Origin: Stentor coeruleus
Lineage: Eukaryota; Ciliophora; Heterotrichea; Heterotrichida; Stentoridae
DNA length: 28,715 bases
Direction: 5' to 3'
Assembly (NCBI GenBank): GCA_001970955.1
Contig: MPUH01000946.1
Location: 1-28,715, forward strand
Shown here: positions 10,202 through 19,064 of the stretch, in pieces
Numbering within the stretch: position 1 is the stretch's first letter
Layout of the letters: the number at the start of each line of letters is the position of its first letter
The notes under the pieces: model-generated
What the model was told of the DNA's origin: nothing
The model's input: only the letters and a program-made list of their open reading frames with translations
Database searches by the model: none
Made by a program: the position numbers and the translations under genes

Positions 10202-10574
10202 AATTCAGGAGGTAAAAATATATGATAAAGAAATGCTATTGAAATAGCTAAAATTAGACGATTATAGGTATTAATAAAGTTACTTAATTTTTTTTATCAT
10301 CCTATGCTTTTATACTCTCTATATTTTAAACATTATATTTTTAGACAAGCACACCCTACTTAATAAAATAAGAAACAAAGCAATTACAGTAATATACTTA
10401 TTGAAAGGCAGACAAACAAAACAGAAGTTTGTAGTCATGAAGTATCGCGTTGAGATCTAGGACGTGAAATCTTCAGTGAAGCGATAGAATATATTATTCA
10501 TGAAATTAGATAATTTTCATGCTTTTCTAATGAAAGAATAAGGCTGAAAGATACATTGCATTTCCAAATTCAGG
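10202..10574. mobile_element. 357-bp insertion in the saposin domain, flanked by 8-bp direct repeats AATTCAGG
   Basis: AATTCAGG occurs at 10202-10209 and again at 10567-10574. Removing the intervening DNA plus one repeat joins LAIEF to RPAVTDALV, giving the expected saposin-B continuation before KILDPEF (apart from one later missing base). The insert is AT-rich. It holds an imperfect hairpin around 10441-10488 (TATCGC ... GCGATA outer arms, TGAGAT ... ATCTTCA inner arms). Terminal inverted repeats are at best very weak. An 8-bp target duplication is typical of hAT-type non-autonomous elements, but no transposase or clear termini are seen. Confidence 0.6.
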
Positions 10575-10924
10575 CCTGCAGTTACTGATGCTTTGGTAAT
10601 AAAATTCTTGATCCAGAGTTTCTTTGCATGGACATGGATTACTGTACTACTCCTCATTATGTGGAGGTAAATTTCACATTATATACAACAAAAATTATGA
10701 AAGGAAAGCCTGCATGTCCAAGTCCTAAACCTACAGGAGAGTCTATCATTAAATTTGCCCACTTTGCTGATGCTCACATTGGCATGTATTACACTCCTGG
10801 CACTTCTGATGAATGCGATGAACTGATAATGTAGGGTGGAATGAAATGTGGCCTGCCATTAAGAACCTTGGAAGCTGCCCTTGACCAAGTTGCTGCAATG
10901 AACTTAGATTTCATTATTGTTACT

Positions 10925-11090
10925 GGTGATGTTCCTCCCCATGATGTTTGGAATCAATCTAGAAGTTACAATTTACTCAATATTCAAACTGAAGCTCAAA
11001 TTTTCCAGGTGATGTTCCTCCTCATGATGTTTGGAATCAATCTAGAAGTTACAATTTACTCAATATTCAAACTGAAGCTCAAATTTTCCA
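10925..11090. repeat. 83-bp tandem duplication inside the sphingomyelinase pseudogene
   Basis: The unit GGTGATGTTCCTCC... (10925-11007) recurs from 11008 with one visible difference (CCCC/CTCC). Because 83 is not a multiple of three, it shifts the frame right after the GDVPPHD motif. Confidence 0.95.
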
Positions 11091-11562
11091 AAGCATGTTC
11101 CAAACACTCCAATAAATTTTTTGAAAATCACGCGCCTTTCCCTATCAATGAATACGACTATATAAATGATCCTTATCTTCCCAAAACTTTTTGCGAATAC
11201 TAGATCTGATTTAGAAAAGTATGCCGGGTATACAATAAAGCATGGTGATAATCTCAGACTAATTGCACTTGATACCATGCACTCAGGAAACCTTTACCTA
11301 GCTTTGAATTCAACTAATCCTCAAGGTCAATTAACTTGGCTTTACGAACAATTGCTAGCAGCAGAAAAATCTAATGAAGTAGTTTACATTTTTGGTCATG
11401 CTTTTCCAGGGGATGATTTTTTCTTTATCAAATTGGGCAAAGCATTATGCTGTTCTTATGGACCGCTTTGAGTTTACCGTAGCAGAAACGTTTTACGCCC
11501 ACACTCTAATGATGAAATTCATATTGATCGTGGAGTCTTTTCAGACAAACCTACTCAGATTC

Positions 11563-12077
11563 AGTGGACTACAATATATAAACTACCAATAGCAAAAAAT
11601 GTAAAGTTTTAGTTAGGATATCGAAAACAATAAAGAACTCCTCAGCCAAGTAAAGAGTCGCATAGCCAGCGACAACGAGTGGTTTAACATACTGAATCTG
11701 CCCAAAGAAAGAGATCGTAGGACAAACAAACCTTGATCGGACAAGGTTTAAACTATGCCACCTTAACTATCACCTACTTTAAACTTTAGGATATCGAAAG
11801 TTAATATTAAAAAATTATAGGCATATAAATTTTAATATCAATTATAATGCATTTAAATAGTCGAAATATATTTTTAAGTCACATTTTGAGAAAATGACTT
11901 TAAATTCATTAATATTGCAATTTCAATATAATATATATATATGCAAATTCAAAGATGCATTTGTAATAGACACTAATTTTTAATCCCCAATATTTTTTTA
12001 ATAGTTTTTGGATATACCAAGCCACCAAATTTTTAAGTTTTTACATTTTGCAATTTTGGCTAAATGCCAAGTGGACT
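11563..12077. mobile_element. 499-bp insertion flanked by 8-bp direct repeats AGTGGACT (MITE-like)
   Basis: AGTGGACT occurs at 11563-11570 and 12070-12077. Excising the insert (11571-12069) and one repeat joins KPTQIQWT to APSLTTYNYKNSSFRVFE in one frame, the arrangement expected in acid sphingomyelinases. The ends are similar in inverted orientation: CCAATAGCAAAAAATGTAAA on the left, and CCAAAATTGCAAAATGTAAA read from the right on the other strand, slightly inset from the ends. The core (about 11610-11800) is GC-richer than its surroundings and is bracketed by two direct copies of TTAGGATATCGAAA (from about 11612 and 11789). It includes a hairpin with arms AAACCTTG and CAAGGTTT (six-base loop). 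Part of it also reads as protein (NKELLSQVKSRIASDNEW...). Eight-base duplications suggest a hAT-like element; the superfamily is an inference. Confidence 0.65.
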
Positions 12078-12453
12078 GCGCCAAGTCTCACTACCTATAA
12101 TTATAAGAATTCTTCTTTCAGAGTTTTTGAAGCTGATGCTAAAACTAAGACCCTCTTGGACTACACTCAGTACAGAGTTAAACTAGCTGAAGCTAATAAG
12201 AATTCTAGCAATACTCATGTTTGGGAAGTAAATTATTCATTCAAAAACCTTTATGGTGTAAGTGACCTTAATCCTCAAAGTGTTTATGTACTTGCTTTAG
12301 AGATTGGAAACAATGAAAACCTCGCCCTTCAATATCTTAGCAACTTCAATACTGATATCAATGTTCCAACTAGACGCTATAGTCAGTGTATGCACATTCT
12401 CACTTGCACCATTACTTATGGCATTCTTGATAATGAACTTAATTGTCAAGGAG

Positions 12454-12593
12454 TTGATAAGAAGTGGCTTTACAAGCTTAATGAGATGTTATTTGGCAAA
12501 TGGGTTTATAAGGTTAAGCAGCTTTGATAAGAAGTGGCTTTACAAGCTTAATGAGATGTTATTTGGCAAATGGGTTTATAAGGTTAAGCAGCT
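12454..12593. repeat. 70-bp perfect tandem duplication at the 3' end of the sphingomyelinase pseudogene
   Basis: Copies are 12454-12523 and 12524-12593, starting TTGATAAGAAGTGG. The junction creates a TGA (12525-12527), so the frame entering the first copy still ends ...YKVKQL, the same C-terminus as the frame leaving the second copy at the TAG 12595-12597. Confidence 0.97.
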
Positions 12594-12831
12594 TTAGTAT
12601 TAGTTAGTTAAACTTAGTTAAAATCAAATGGAAAACAAATCCTTATCAAATGTAATATAAAAAACTTAAGTCCATAATAGTGTAAGACTATAAATATCTG
12701 ATTATATAATTATAGAATATTAAGTTCTTTATGCTAAAATCTACAATTTTAGCATACTTTTGAAAAGAAATATATTAACTCATAGGCAATAATTGTATAT
12801 TAATTATAATCAAAAATATTTTCTATTTATA

Positions 12832-14331
12832 ATGTTTTATGATCATTGCTCAAATGTCCTGGAAAATACTAATCAAGCATTTAAGCCATTTGAATCTTTT
12901 AATTTGAATAATTGGTCACTTACCTTATATCGTGAATGTATTATATGCTGCAGGAATTATTTGATAAATTTTAAGAAAGAAATATCTAATTATATTGCTT
13001 TGGCTAATGAGATCGATTTAAATGTTCAGAAAATTCATTCTGGCTTTATCACACTTTCTAGGGAATTAAAAACTTATTCAATTGAGATATCAGAGTACTT
13101 TGAAAGTCAATGTGCTTACTTAGAGCAAAAATGCAAGGAATTTTCTGAAAAAAATTCAATACAATTAAAAAAGCTATTTTGGCACGAAGATGAAACTTGC
13201 CAGCACACATCAACAAGCAACATTCTTTCTTTTTCTTGCAAAATAAATTTAAACCACTTTCGAATATTAGGTTTATTTACCGAATGCAATTCAAAAAACT
13301 GTAAAAGCAATGATCATTTCTGTAGTATGCTAAACTTCAATGCTAAAGCTCTAGGAAAATTTAAGCATTTATCTCAAGTGATTCTTATTTTATCATTGTC
13401 TTTTGATAAACATAACAAATATTTTGAAAAATTTATAAACTTTGTTTTGACAACTGATAGCAGCGATAAAAACTTAGAAAAATTTGAAAATTTTGCTAAT
13501 GAATTGAATAAATTTCAATTGAAAGTTAAAAAGATTTGCAATGAACTGCACAGTTTTTCAAATTCATTAATAAAGCAGCTATTTTGCATTAACTCAGATT
13601 CTTGCCTACATATTAATAAATTACTTTTAAAGGATAGCACTTTTAGTAGGCTTAAAGGAATTATTGCAAATATGGAACAAATTAGTGACAGGTTAGAGCA
13701 TATAGTTTATGGGAATATTAATGAAAGCAAATCTGAACTTAGAAGAATATCAATTTTAGACAAACAATATGATGGAGGATATTGGAAATATTGGAGAAAT
13801 TCAAGCATTTTTCGATTTTATGATATGAAAAGTGCTCTGAATTACAAAACTAAAATTCAAGAAGTTATTGAAACAGTATCTAACACAAAAAAAGCATTAG
13901 ATTTGTATAGCACAAGTGGTTATACACTAGATGAGGAGTGCTTAAAAGAAAATTGCATAAAAATTATTGATCATTTTTCCATGCCTAAAATTATTTATCC
14001 AAATCAATGCTTAAAGTATTCATATATAAGAGCAAAAAGTGCAAAAGATAATATTAAAAGACCTATTTCAGCTTTTGTAAAAAAGGAATCTAGAAAGTGC
14101 TTAACAGCTCAAACAGAAAAAAGAATTAATTTGCATAATTTGGTAATTAAGCCATTACAGAATTCATTAATAAATTTCAAAAATGTAAAAAAAATCATAG
14201 ATCAGCCTTCATTAAAATCCTTTAATAATATTATTCAAGATTCGGCTAAAAGTTTGAATAAAAATAGGAGTCATTCTTCAAGAATCTATAAAATGAAAGG
14301 TAAAGAAATATATTGTATGTCGTTTCGCTAA
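12832..14331 (+). CDS. Hypothetical Cys-rich helical protein with internal repeats
   Basis: A 499-residue protein from the ATG at 12832 (MFYDHCSNVLENTNQ); the codons in frame before it hold no ATG. It is largely helical, with Lys/Glu/Leu heptad-like stretches that could form spectrin-like or coiled-coil bundles, and it is unusually rich in cysteine. A motif LF-x(6)-C recurs three times: LFWHEDETCQH near residue 114, LFTECNSKNCKS near 147 and LFCINSDSCLH near 249. The first and third are each preceded by a similar helix ending (QLKKLF, LIKQLF), so the protein probably arose by internal duplication. The last 110 residues are basic and Ser/Lys-rich. There is no signal peptide or membrane segment, so the cysteines are presumably cytosolic. 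I do not recognise the family. The stop is TAA; no intron is needed. Confidence 0.75.
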   Translation: MFYDHCSNVLENTNQAFKPFESFNLNNWSLTLYRECIICCRNYLINFKKEISNYIALANEIDLNVQKIHSGFITLSRELKTYSIEISEYFESQCAYLEQKCKEFSEKNSIQLKKLFWHEDETCQHTSTSNILSFSCKINLNHFRILGLFTECNSKNCKSNDHFCSMLNFNAKALGKFKHLSQVILILSLSFDKHNKYFEKFINFVLTTDSSDKNLEKFENFANELNKFQLKVKKICNELHSFSNSLIKQLFCINSDSCLHINKLLLKDSTFSRLKGIIANMEQISDRLEHIVYGNINESKSELRRISILDKQYDGGYWKYWRNSSIFRFYDMKSALNYKTKIQEVIETVSNTKKALDLYSTSGYTLDEECLKENCIKIIDHFSMPKIIYPNQCLKYSYIRAKSAKDNIKRPISAFVKKESRKCLTAQTEKRINLHNLVIKPLQNSLINFKNVKKIIDQPSLKSFNNIIQDSAKSLNKNRSHSSRIYKMKGKEIYCMSFR

Positions 14332-15269
14332 AATATATCTGAATTATTGGTGTTTTAATTAAATATTCGGCTTTTAATTATTATCAGAAATAGCTTTTAA
14401 TCTCTATCTGTTTCATTCTGGTAATATTTTTTTGAATAAATTAAACTTTAACCTAAAAACAATTATATTTATTCTATATTTTATTAAATTCTTTACCCTA
14501 TGTGATTCATTAGGCTTCCAATCAGTTTGGTACTTAATCTGTAATTATAAGTCTTATGTAAGATGAGACTAAAAATCTCTCGGATATGTGAATCCTTTTC
14601 TCAGGCCAAAGGAGAGAACAAGAGATCTTGTAGGATAATGCAAAAAGTACTTGGGGATATGGAAAAATCAGCTCAAAAATCAACTTTAAAAGTTAGAAAT
14701 ATAAAGAAAGGAAAAATATCAAGCATAAGAATGTCAGAGTAATGAAAAGAAAAGCAATTATCAGAAAACAACGAATTACAAAAAATTCGGTTTACACTTG
14801 GTAAAGATTAACTAAGCTAAAATAAATAGATATTAATAGAGTATATTAAAAGATTGACCTTAATTTATTTTGAATTAATTAATGAAGGCATGCATTTCAT
14901 ATAGCATATTGTCAAAATCTGATACTATTTTAACTCTTAAAACTCTGCAAGTGTTTAGTTATAACTTTGGTTGTTTAAGAATACTTTAGGATTAGTCTTT
15001 AGCTCACATATCATAATTTAGTTATTTTTTTAGCAAATCATGATTTATAATAAGAGTAACTTAGTATTAGTTATGAATTATCGCTTGACTATTGCCCAGT
15101 CCTTTGATAATTTTCTTCTTTTATAATATATTTTCATAATGAAGTTTTTATTTCTCTGTCAATCTTTATTATTTCTTATTTGCCATGCTTTTCAAATTCT
15201 TCATCCCATAAACGATATGCGTTAATGAAAAAGTTTTTTATTTTATTTGATTATTTGTTTTGTTTATTT
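14332..15269. other. AT-rich spacer with one short open frame
   Basis: Nothing firm apart from the 59-codon frame at 14563-14742. The rest is A/T-rich with no repeat or RNA-like element that I can see. Confidence 0.4.
14563..14742 (+). CDS. Small basic ORF, doubtful
   Basis: A 59-residue frame with an ATG and TAA, MRLKISRICESFSQAKGENK at its start and Lys/Ser-rich to the end. Its base composition is less AT-biased than the flanks, which is the only argument for coding. There is no domain, signal or neighbour evidence; it may be a remnant exon. Confidence 0.25.
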   Translation: MRLKISRICESFSQAKGENKRSCRIMQKVLGDMEKSAQKSTLKVRNIKKGKISSIRMSE

Positions 15270-16960
15270 TCTATTTCGTGTCTTTCAGCTTTTTATTCCT
15301 TGCATTCTTCAATAACGTGCTTTTAGTTCCCTGTCTAATGTTACAGACAGAATTTGTTTGATTCGTGCTTTGATATCTTAAATATTTGCAGTATTCTGTA
15401 AAGTTTGATTCTGATCTCATTTGAAAAATCAACCCTGTCCTTAAAATCATGTTTAAATTGCAAGTCAAATATATAGGCAGGGTTTCTATCTTTTGTAATG
15501 GCCAGGTATAATTTCGCTGTTATTTTAATTTTTATAATTTCTTTTGTTGTTTTATATTTGTTTCTTTATTTTTTTAACAGATGCCTTTGGTCATTCGTAC
15601 CATTAATAATCTCTTTATAATCTTCGATTTCATATTTGAAAATGATTTCTTTGCATCTTTTTTACCATCGAAGGTTTCTAATTTGATTTTTTATATGTAT
15701 TACTTCGCTTAGTGTGTCTTTTTCTTAATACATTCTTTGTCTAAATTTTAGTAATCTTAGACCCACCAGACTTCTTACCGAGGTTATGCCTAGTTCAAGC
15801 ATGATTATATTATTCACAGCACTCTGATTAGTTTTTAATAAAGATTTAATAAATTTTCTTTGCATTATTTCCTCTATTATTTTTCGAAATTTTCTTGATT
15901 AATCATAATTTCTGTTCTATATAATCTAATTGATTCTATGCATACCTTTACTATGAGTTTTTCTTTTGGGTTGGGATTCCTTTCAGTGTATTTGAAACGT
16001 TTAAAAAAGCCTAGGCTCTTTTCATTTAGTTTTCTGTTAACTGCATGCTTTTTGCTACTATTTTTTTTAAGATGCATCCGAAATATTTTTATGAATCTGT
16101 TTCTTGAGTTAGTTTTTACTATTTATGGTTTATGATTAATTGAATGTATCACTACTTAAATTAGAATAGTTTAGGTTGAGCTTATAGTCTGTGAACCATT
16201 TCTCAACTATTGTGCCTGAGGCCTTGTAATTCTTTTTCGGAATATGTGTAAAGAAAGACTCCTACTTTCCTGCTATTTAATATTTTTATTCCATAAAGGT
16301 TCTTTTCTATTGATCATACAAATTCGTTTGATATAAAATTGAAGCACATTGTATATCAGCAGCTACTTTGTCTTAGACTCTTCTTTATTGTGAGCCATTT
16401 GCCAGGATTTACATTATAATAAGAGTAGCTTAAATAACACTTAAAAAGCAATTATATGTGAATCATTGGAGCACACATCATGACTTATATAATGCATTTC
16501 CTGAATTTTTTATCTTGGCTTTTATGATATAGCCATAAAATTTTGTATTTTTGCCATTTGGCTTTTTGATGTTTTGATATGATGCGCTATTTAATCAGCT
16601 TACAGTCAGTCTTCATTAGCCTCTTTTTAAAGTCCAGCGTTCCATATATTTGTTTAATTTTTTATTAATATGAGACTCAAGCTCGTTAGAGTAGAATTTT
16701 CTTTAGATAGTTTCTATAAACTCTAATAACTCATCATTGGATGTTGTCAATTGCTTACAATATATATTTCTATTCATTGATGCACCTTTAGCAATTTTAA
16801 ACTTTGTGCATGCTGGTTCAACAAGGACTATATTATATATAAGTATATTTTCGAGCACATTCTATTCTGAGGTCTCCCTTTGCAAACAAGATAAGCTTGC
16901 ATTTATCTTAAAAACAAGCATAATATCTATTAACTTCTTTTTAATGACCCAAAAGTCTTA
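15270..16960 (-). mobile_element. Decayed non-LTR (LINE-like) retrotransposon, RT and C-terminal region
   Basis: Reverse-strand fragments occur in the correct order for a LINE polymerase. KGRPQNRMCSK at 16852-16884 stands for motif B (G.PQGS.LSP). TSNDELLEFIETI (about 16707-16744) followed by SNELESHINKKLNKYMERW (16630-16690) corresponds to the segment after the YADD motif (helix, then L.IN..KT). SLGFFKRFKYTERNPNPKEK through VCIESIRLYRTEI lies at about 15890-16020, resembling the post-RT thumb ending in ...YG.EI. SAVNNIIMLELGITSVRSLV and LRLLKFRQRMY lie at 15726-15830, then EKDTLSEVIHIKNQI. Finally a Cys-containing tail (YCKYLRYQ... VCNIRQGTKSTLLKN) lies at 15271-15468. Frameshifts and stops separate the pieces, and the YADD box itself is not legible. 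No 5' end; the relic stops at the GC-richer island on its right. Confidence 0.65.
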
Positions 16961-16969
16961 ATACTCTGT

Positions 16970-17355
16970 ATATATCGGCAACCTTTCCAGTTAACGAGCA
17001 CCATGGTGTAATTTTGCTAGTTCAGCTATGATAACTTTTCCCGAACCGTTACCAAGAGAAACTCAATCAACTTTTGATGTTACTGGTTAACCCCTGGGCA
17101 GTCAACTGCTTCTCTTAACGTGGAATGAGCTGCTCAATGAGACATCAAAAGCCTACATGTATAGACAGATTTCTTATGAGCATTTATGTGCTCACAAACC
17201 AGAAGCCTACAGAACCCTCTGAAAACCTTGGTCCTGGGTAAGTCAATATGGGTGCTCCACGTTGAAGCCCTAAGCAATTCAGTTTAGATGATGTAACGTA
17301 TATAGTATGCGAGAGTACGCTTAAGCATAAAGTAAAAAATACTATGCTAACTTTT
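16970..17355 (+). ncRNA. Candidate structured RNA gene in a GC-richer island (identity unknown)
   Basis: Between about 16978 and 17300 the base composition is visibly richer in G+C than the surrounding DNA, the usual mark of structural RNAs in AT-rich genomes. Possible pairings on the forward strand are a 10-bp helix CTTTTGATGT (17071-17080) with ACATCAAAAG (17142-17151), a hairpin TGAGCA/TGCTCA (17177-17194), GAGCACC (16996-17002) with GGTGCTC (17251-17257), and CAGA/TCTG around 17211-17221. A TATATAT lies at about 16970-16976. A hairpin (AGCAT...AGTA/TACT...ATGCT, about 17324-17347) is followed by a run of seven T at 17352-17358, as for a Pol III terminator. It is too long for snRNAs or 5S and matches no conserved box of U1-U6, SRP or RNase P that I could recognise. 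Seven-base pairings can occur by chance in this length; only the 10-bp helix and the composition carry weight. A 44-codon frame (about 17091-17222) keeps a coding relic possible. Confidence 0.35.
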
Positions 17356-17644
17356 TTTATGAATCTTAATAATCATTGTATTTAAAGCTAATAAACTATC
17401 GGTTCAAACTTCTGATGCATTAATGCCTGAAAAAATAAACTATGCTAAAATTTGATCAATAAAATAAGTTAACTTAATTTTTTGCATTCAAAGTAATGAT
17501 TTTTACATAGAACTCAATTTACAAAAAAAAATATTTAAAAACAATTAGATTTCCCTAATATTATATAACTCTTATACTAAGCATTATTAAAATTCAATAT
17601 TCTAAAGACACATCATATCTTAATCATAAAAGAAATTAAAACAT

Positions 17645-18946
17645 ATGACGTATTATAAAATGGCGCATGCATCCACTAGATCTTTACTTGTGAATGTTCA
17701 CACAAAAGAAAACATATCATTGCTCAGTACTGAAGCCCAGTCTCCTAATTATAGAGGGTTACTTAATCTTGGAGCAATTATTCTAATTGTGGCAAATTTT
17801 AGACTAATTGTCGAAAATATTATGAAATACGGATTCTTACTTCAAAACCCATCTGAATTTATTAAAGATTATATAAGTCTTCCTTGCATTATTAGTTGGC
17901 TTGGAAACATTTTCCCATGCAGTTTTGCTTACTTACTAGAAGCTAAACTTGCACATAAAATTCCTCAATACTCTACAAGGATTATTCAATTTTTAATACA
18001 ATGCTATTTGCTAATAACTCCACTTTGGGTTATTTCTTACTACAAAGTTCATTTCATTCCTGCTTTTTTCTTGCTAAGCTATCATCTAATAGTATCACTC
18101 AAAATATATAGCTTTGGCTCAATTATGTATGAAGCTCGGGATGCATATTCAACAAAAGAATATTTAAATTATCCTGCTGAATTTAAAGAAGTTATAGCAA
18201 AATATCCAAACTTTACCAACTTTACTCATTTTTGCTATTTTTTATTCTATCCAACTTTGTGCTTCCAATTTCATTATCCAAGAACTGAAAGGATAAGAAA
18301 AACTTGGCTTTTCAAAAGGTCATGTGAATGGATTATTTCAAACAGTCTTATGCTTATTTTAATACAGCAGTATTTGACACCTCTTGTCAAAAATACAATA
18401 AAGGTATTAGAAGAAGAAAATGTTAACTATGTAAGTTTATTAGAAAGACAGTTAAAATTAGCCCTGCCTTTTCTCTACCTTTGGATTATTTTCTTTTATT
18501 CTGTATTTCAATGCCAATTGAATGTTCTAAGTGAAATTACAAGGTTCGCAGACAGAGAGTTTTATAAAGAATGGTGGAATTCAAGAACTCTTGGAGAGTA
18601 TTGGAAAACTTGGAACATACCGGTGCATAGCTGGATGCTTAGGCATGTTTATTTCCCTATGGTAAATAAAAAGTATGGTAAGACATTTTCATTGTTTGTG
18701 ACTTTCTTTCTCTCTGCTGTTGCTCATGAATATATGATTAGTGGAGCTTGCAGGATCTTGACATATTGGGCGTTTATTGCGTTGATGTCTCAAATTCCAA
18801 TGATTGTAATTGGTGACATTTTTAAGAAGCAACTTGAAAAGAGTCAGATAGGAAACGTCATTTTCTGGGTGAGTTTCTGCATGATTGGTCAGCCAATTGC
18901 AGTAACTATTTATGCTTATCAAGCATATCTTAGTTCCAAGACATAG
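17645..18946 (+). CDS. DGAT1: Diacylglycerol O-acyltransferase 1 (MBOAT family)
   Basis: A 433-residue multipass ER membrane enzyme that transfers an acyl group from acyl-CoA to diacylglycerol, making triacylglycerol for lipid droplets. Seen here: many hydrophobic segments across the length; FADREFYKEWWNSRT with the FYxxWWN acyl-CoA motif at residue 306 (DGAT1 rather than sterol acyltransferase style); WNIPVHSWMLRHVYFPM; and SAVAHEYMISG with the catalytic His361. Human DGAT1 is about 488 residues; the missing length is at the N-terminus. Two ATGs are possible, 17645 and 17660. The decayed paralogue at 253-1533 aligns from the second (MAHASTRSLL) and has a stop upstream, so 17660 may be the true start. 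No intron. It is convergent with the kinase gene, 118 bp apart. Confidence 0.93.
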   Translation: MTYYKMAHASTRSLLVNVHTKENISLLSTEAQSPNYRGLLNLGAIILIVANFRLIVENIMKYGFLLQNPSEFIKDYISLPCIISWLGNIFPCSFAYLLEAKLAHKIPQYSTRIIQFLIQCYLLITPLWVISYYKVHFIPAFFLLSYHLIVSLKIYSFGSIMYEARDAYSTKEYLNYPAEFKEVIAKYPNFTNFTHFCYFLFYPTLCFQFHYPRTERIRKTWLFKRSCEWIISNSLMLILIQQYLTPLVKNTIKVLEEENVNYVSLLERQLKLALPFLYLWIIFFYSVFQCQLNVLSEITRFADREFYKEWWNSRTLGEYWKTWNIPVHSWMLRHVYFPMVNKKYGKTFSLFVTFFLSAVAHEYMISGACRILTYWAFIALMSQIPMIVIGDIFKKQLEKSQIGNVIFWVSFCMIGQPIAVTIYAYQAYLSSKT

Positions 18947-19064
18947 GCATAGTAATTTAAAGCTTTTAGAAAAAGATTTGTATTTAGCTTCTGATATTTA
19001 TTAATAAGTATGTAGGCTAATAAAACTCAGAAACTATATAAAATATAAGCATTTAGTATAATCC

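Larger units (their letters stand above)
9982..12597 (+). pseudogene. Saposin-B / acid-sphingomyelinase-like phosphodiesterase pseudogene
   Basis: The remnant begins with a signal peptide (MKLLVFCSILTIGCS) and a saposin-B segment (GFVECTSYHLIIEGLRVYM, then FDLCVESGQQKYVCQGLA). It continues as KILDPEFLCMDMDYC, the calcineurin-like metallophosphatase domain, and the ASM C-terminal region ending with SQCMHILTC. Metallophosphatase landmarks are FADAHIGMYYTPGTSDECDE near 10760, LDFIIVTGDVPPHDVWNQ near 10905, FGHAFPGDD near 11391 and a frameshifted ...HTHNDE-like box near 11500. The conserved GNHE box reads ENHA near 11130. Lesions: stops at 10111 and in the following codons, a 365-bp insertion (10202-10566), a TAG at 10832, an 83-bp tandem duplication (10925-11090), several single-base shifts, a 507-bp insertion (11571-12077) and a 70-bp tandem duplication at the 3' end. 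An active enzyme of this family would cleave sphingomyelin-type lipids in lysosomes or outside the cell. Confidence 0.9.

Noticed and set aside
10832..10834. TAG in the sphingomyelinase remnant as a 15-nt intron end
   Set aside because: The 15-mer ending here starts GA, not GT, and the gene has many other lesions.
15877..16077. Small reverse-strand protein gene (66 codons)
   Set aside because: It is a segment of the decayed LINE-like element; flanking frames continue the same RT C-terminal pattern.
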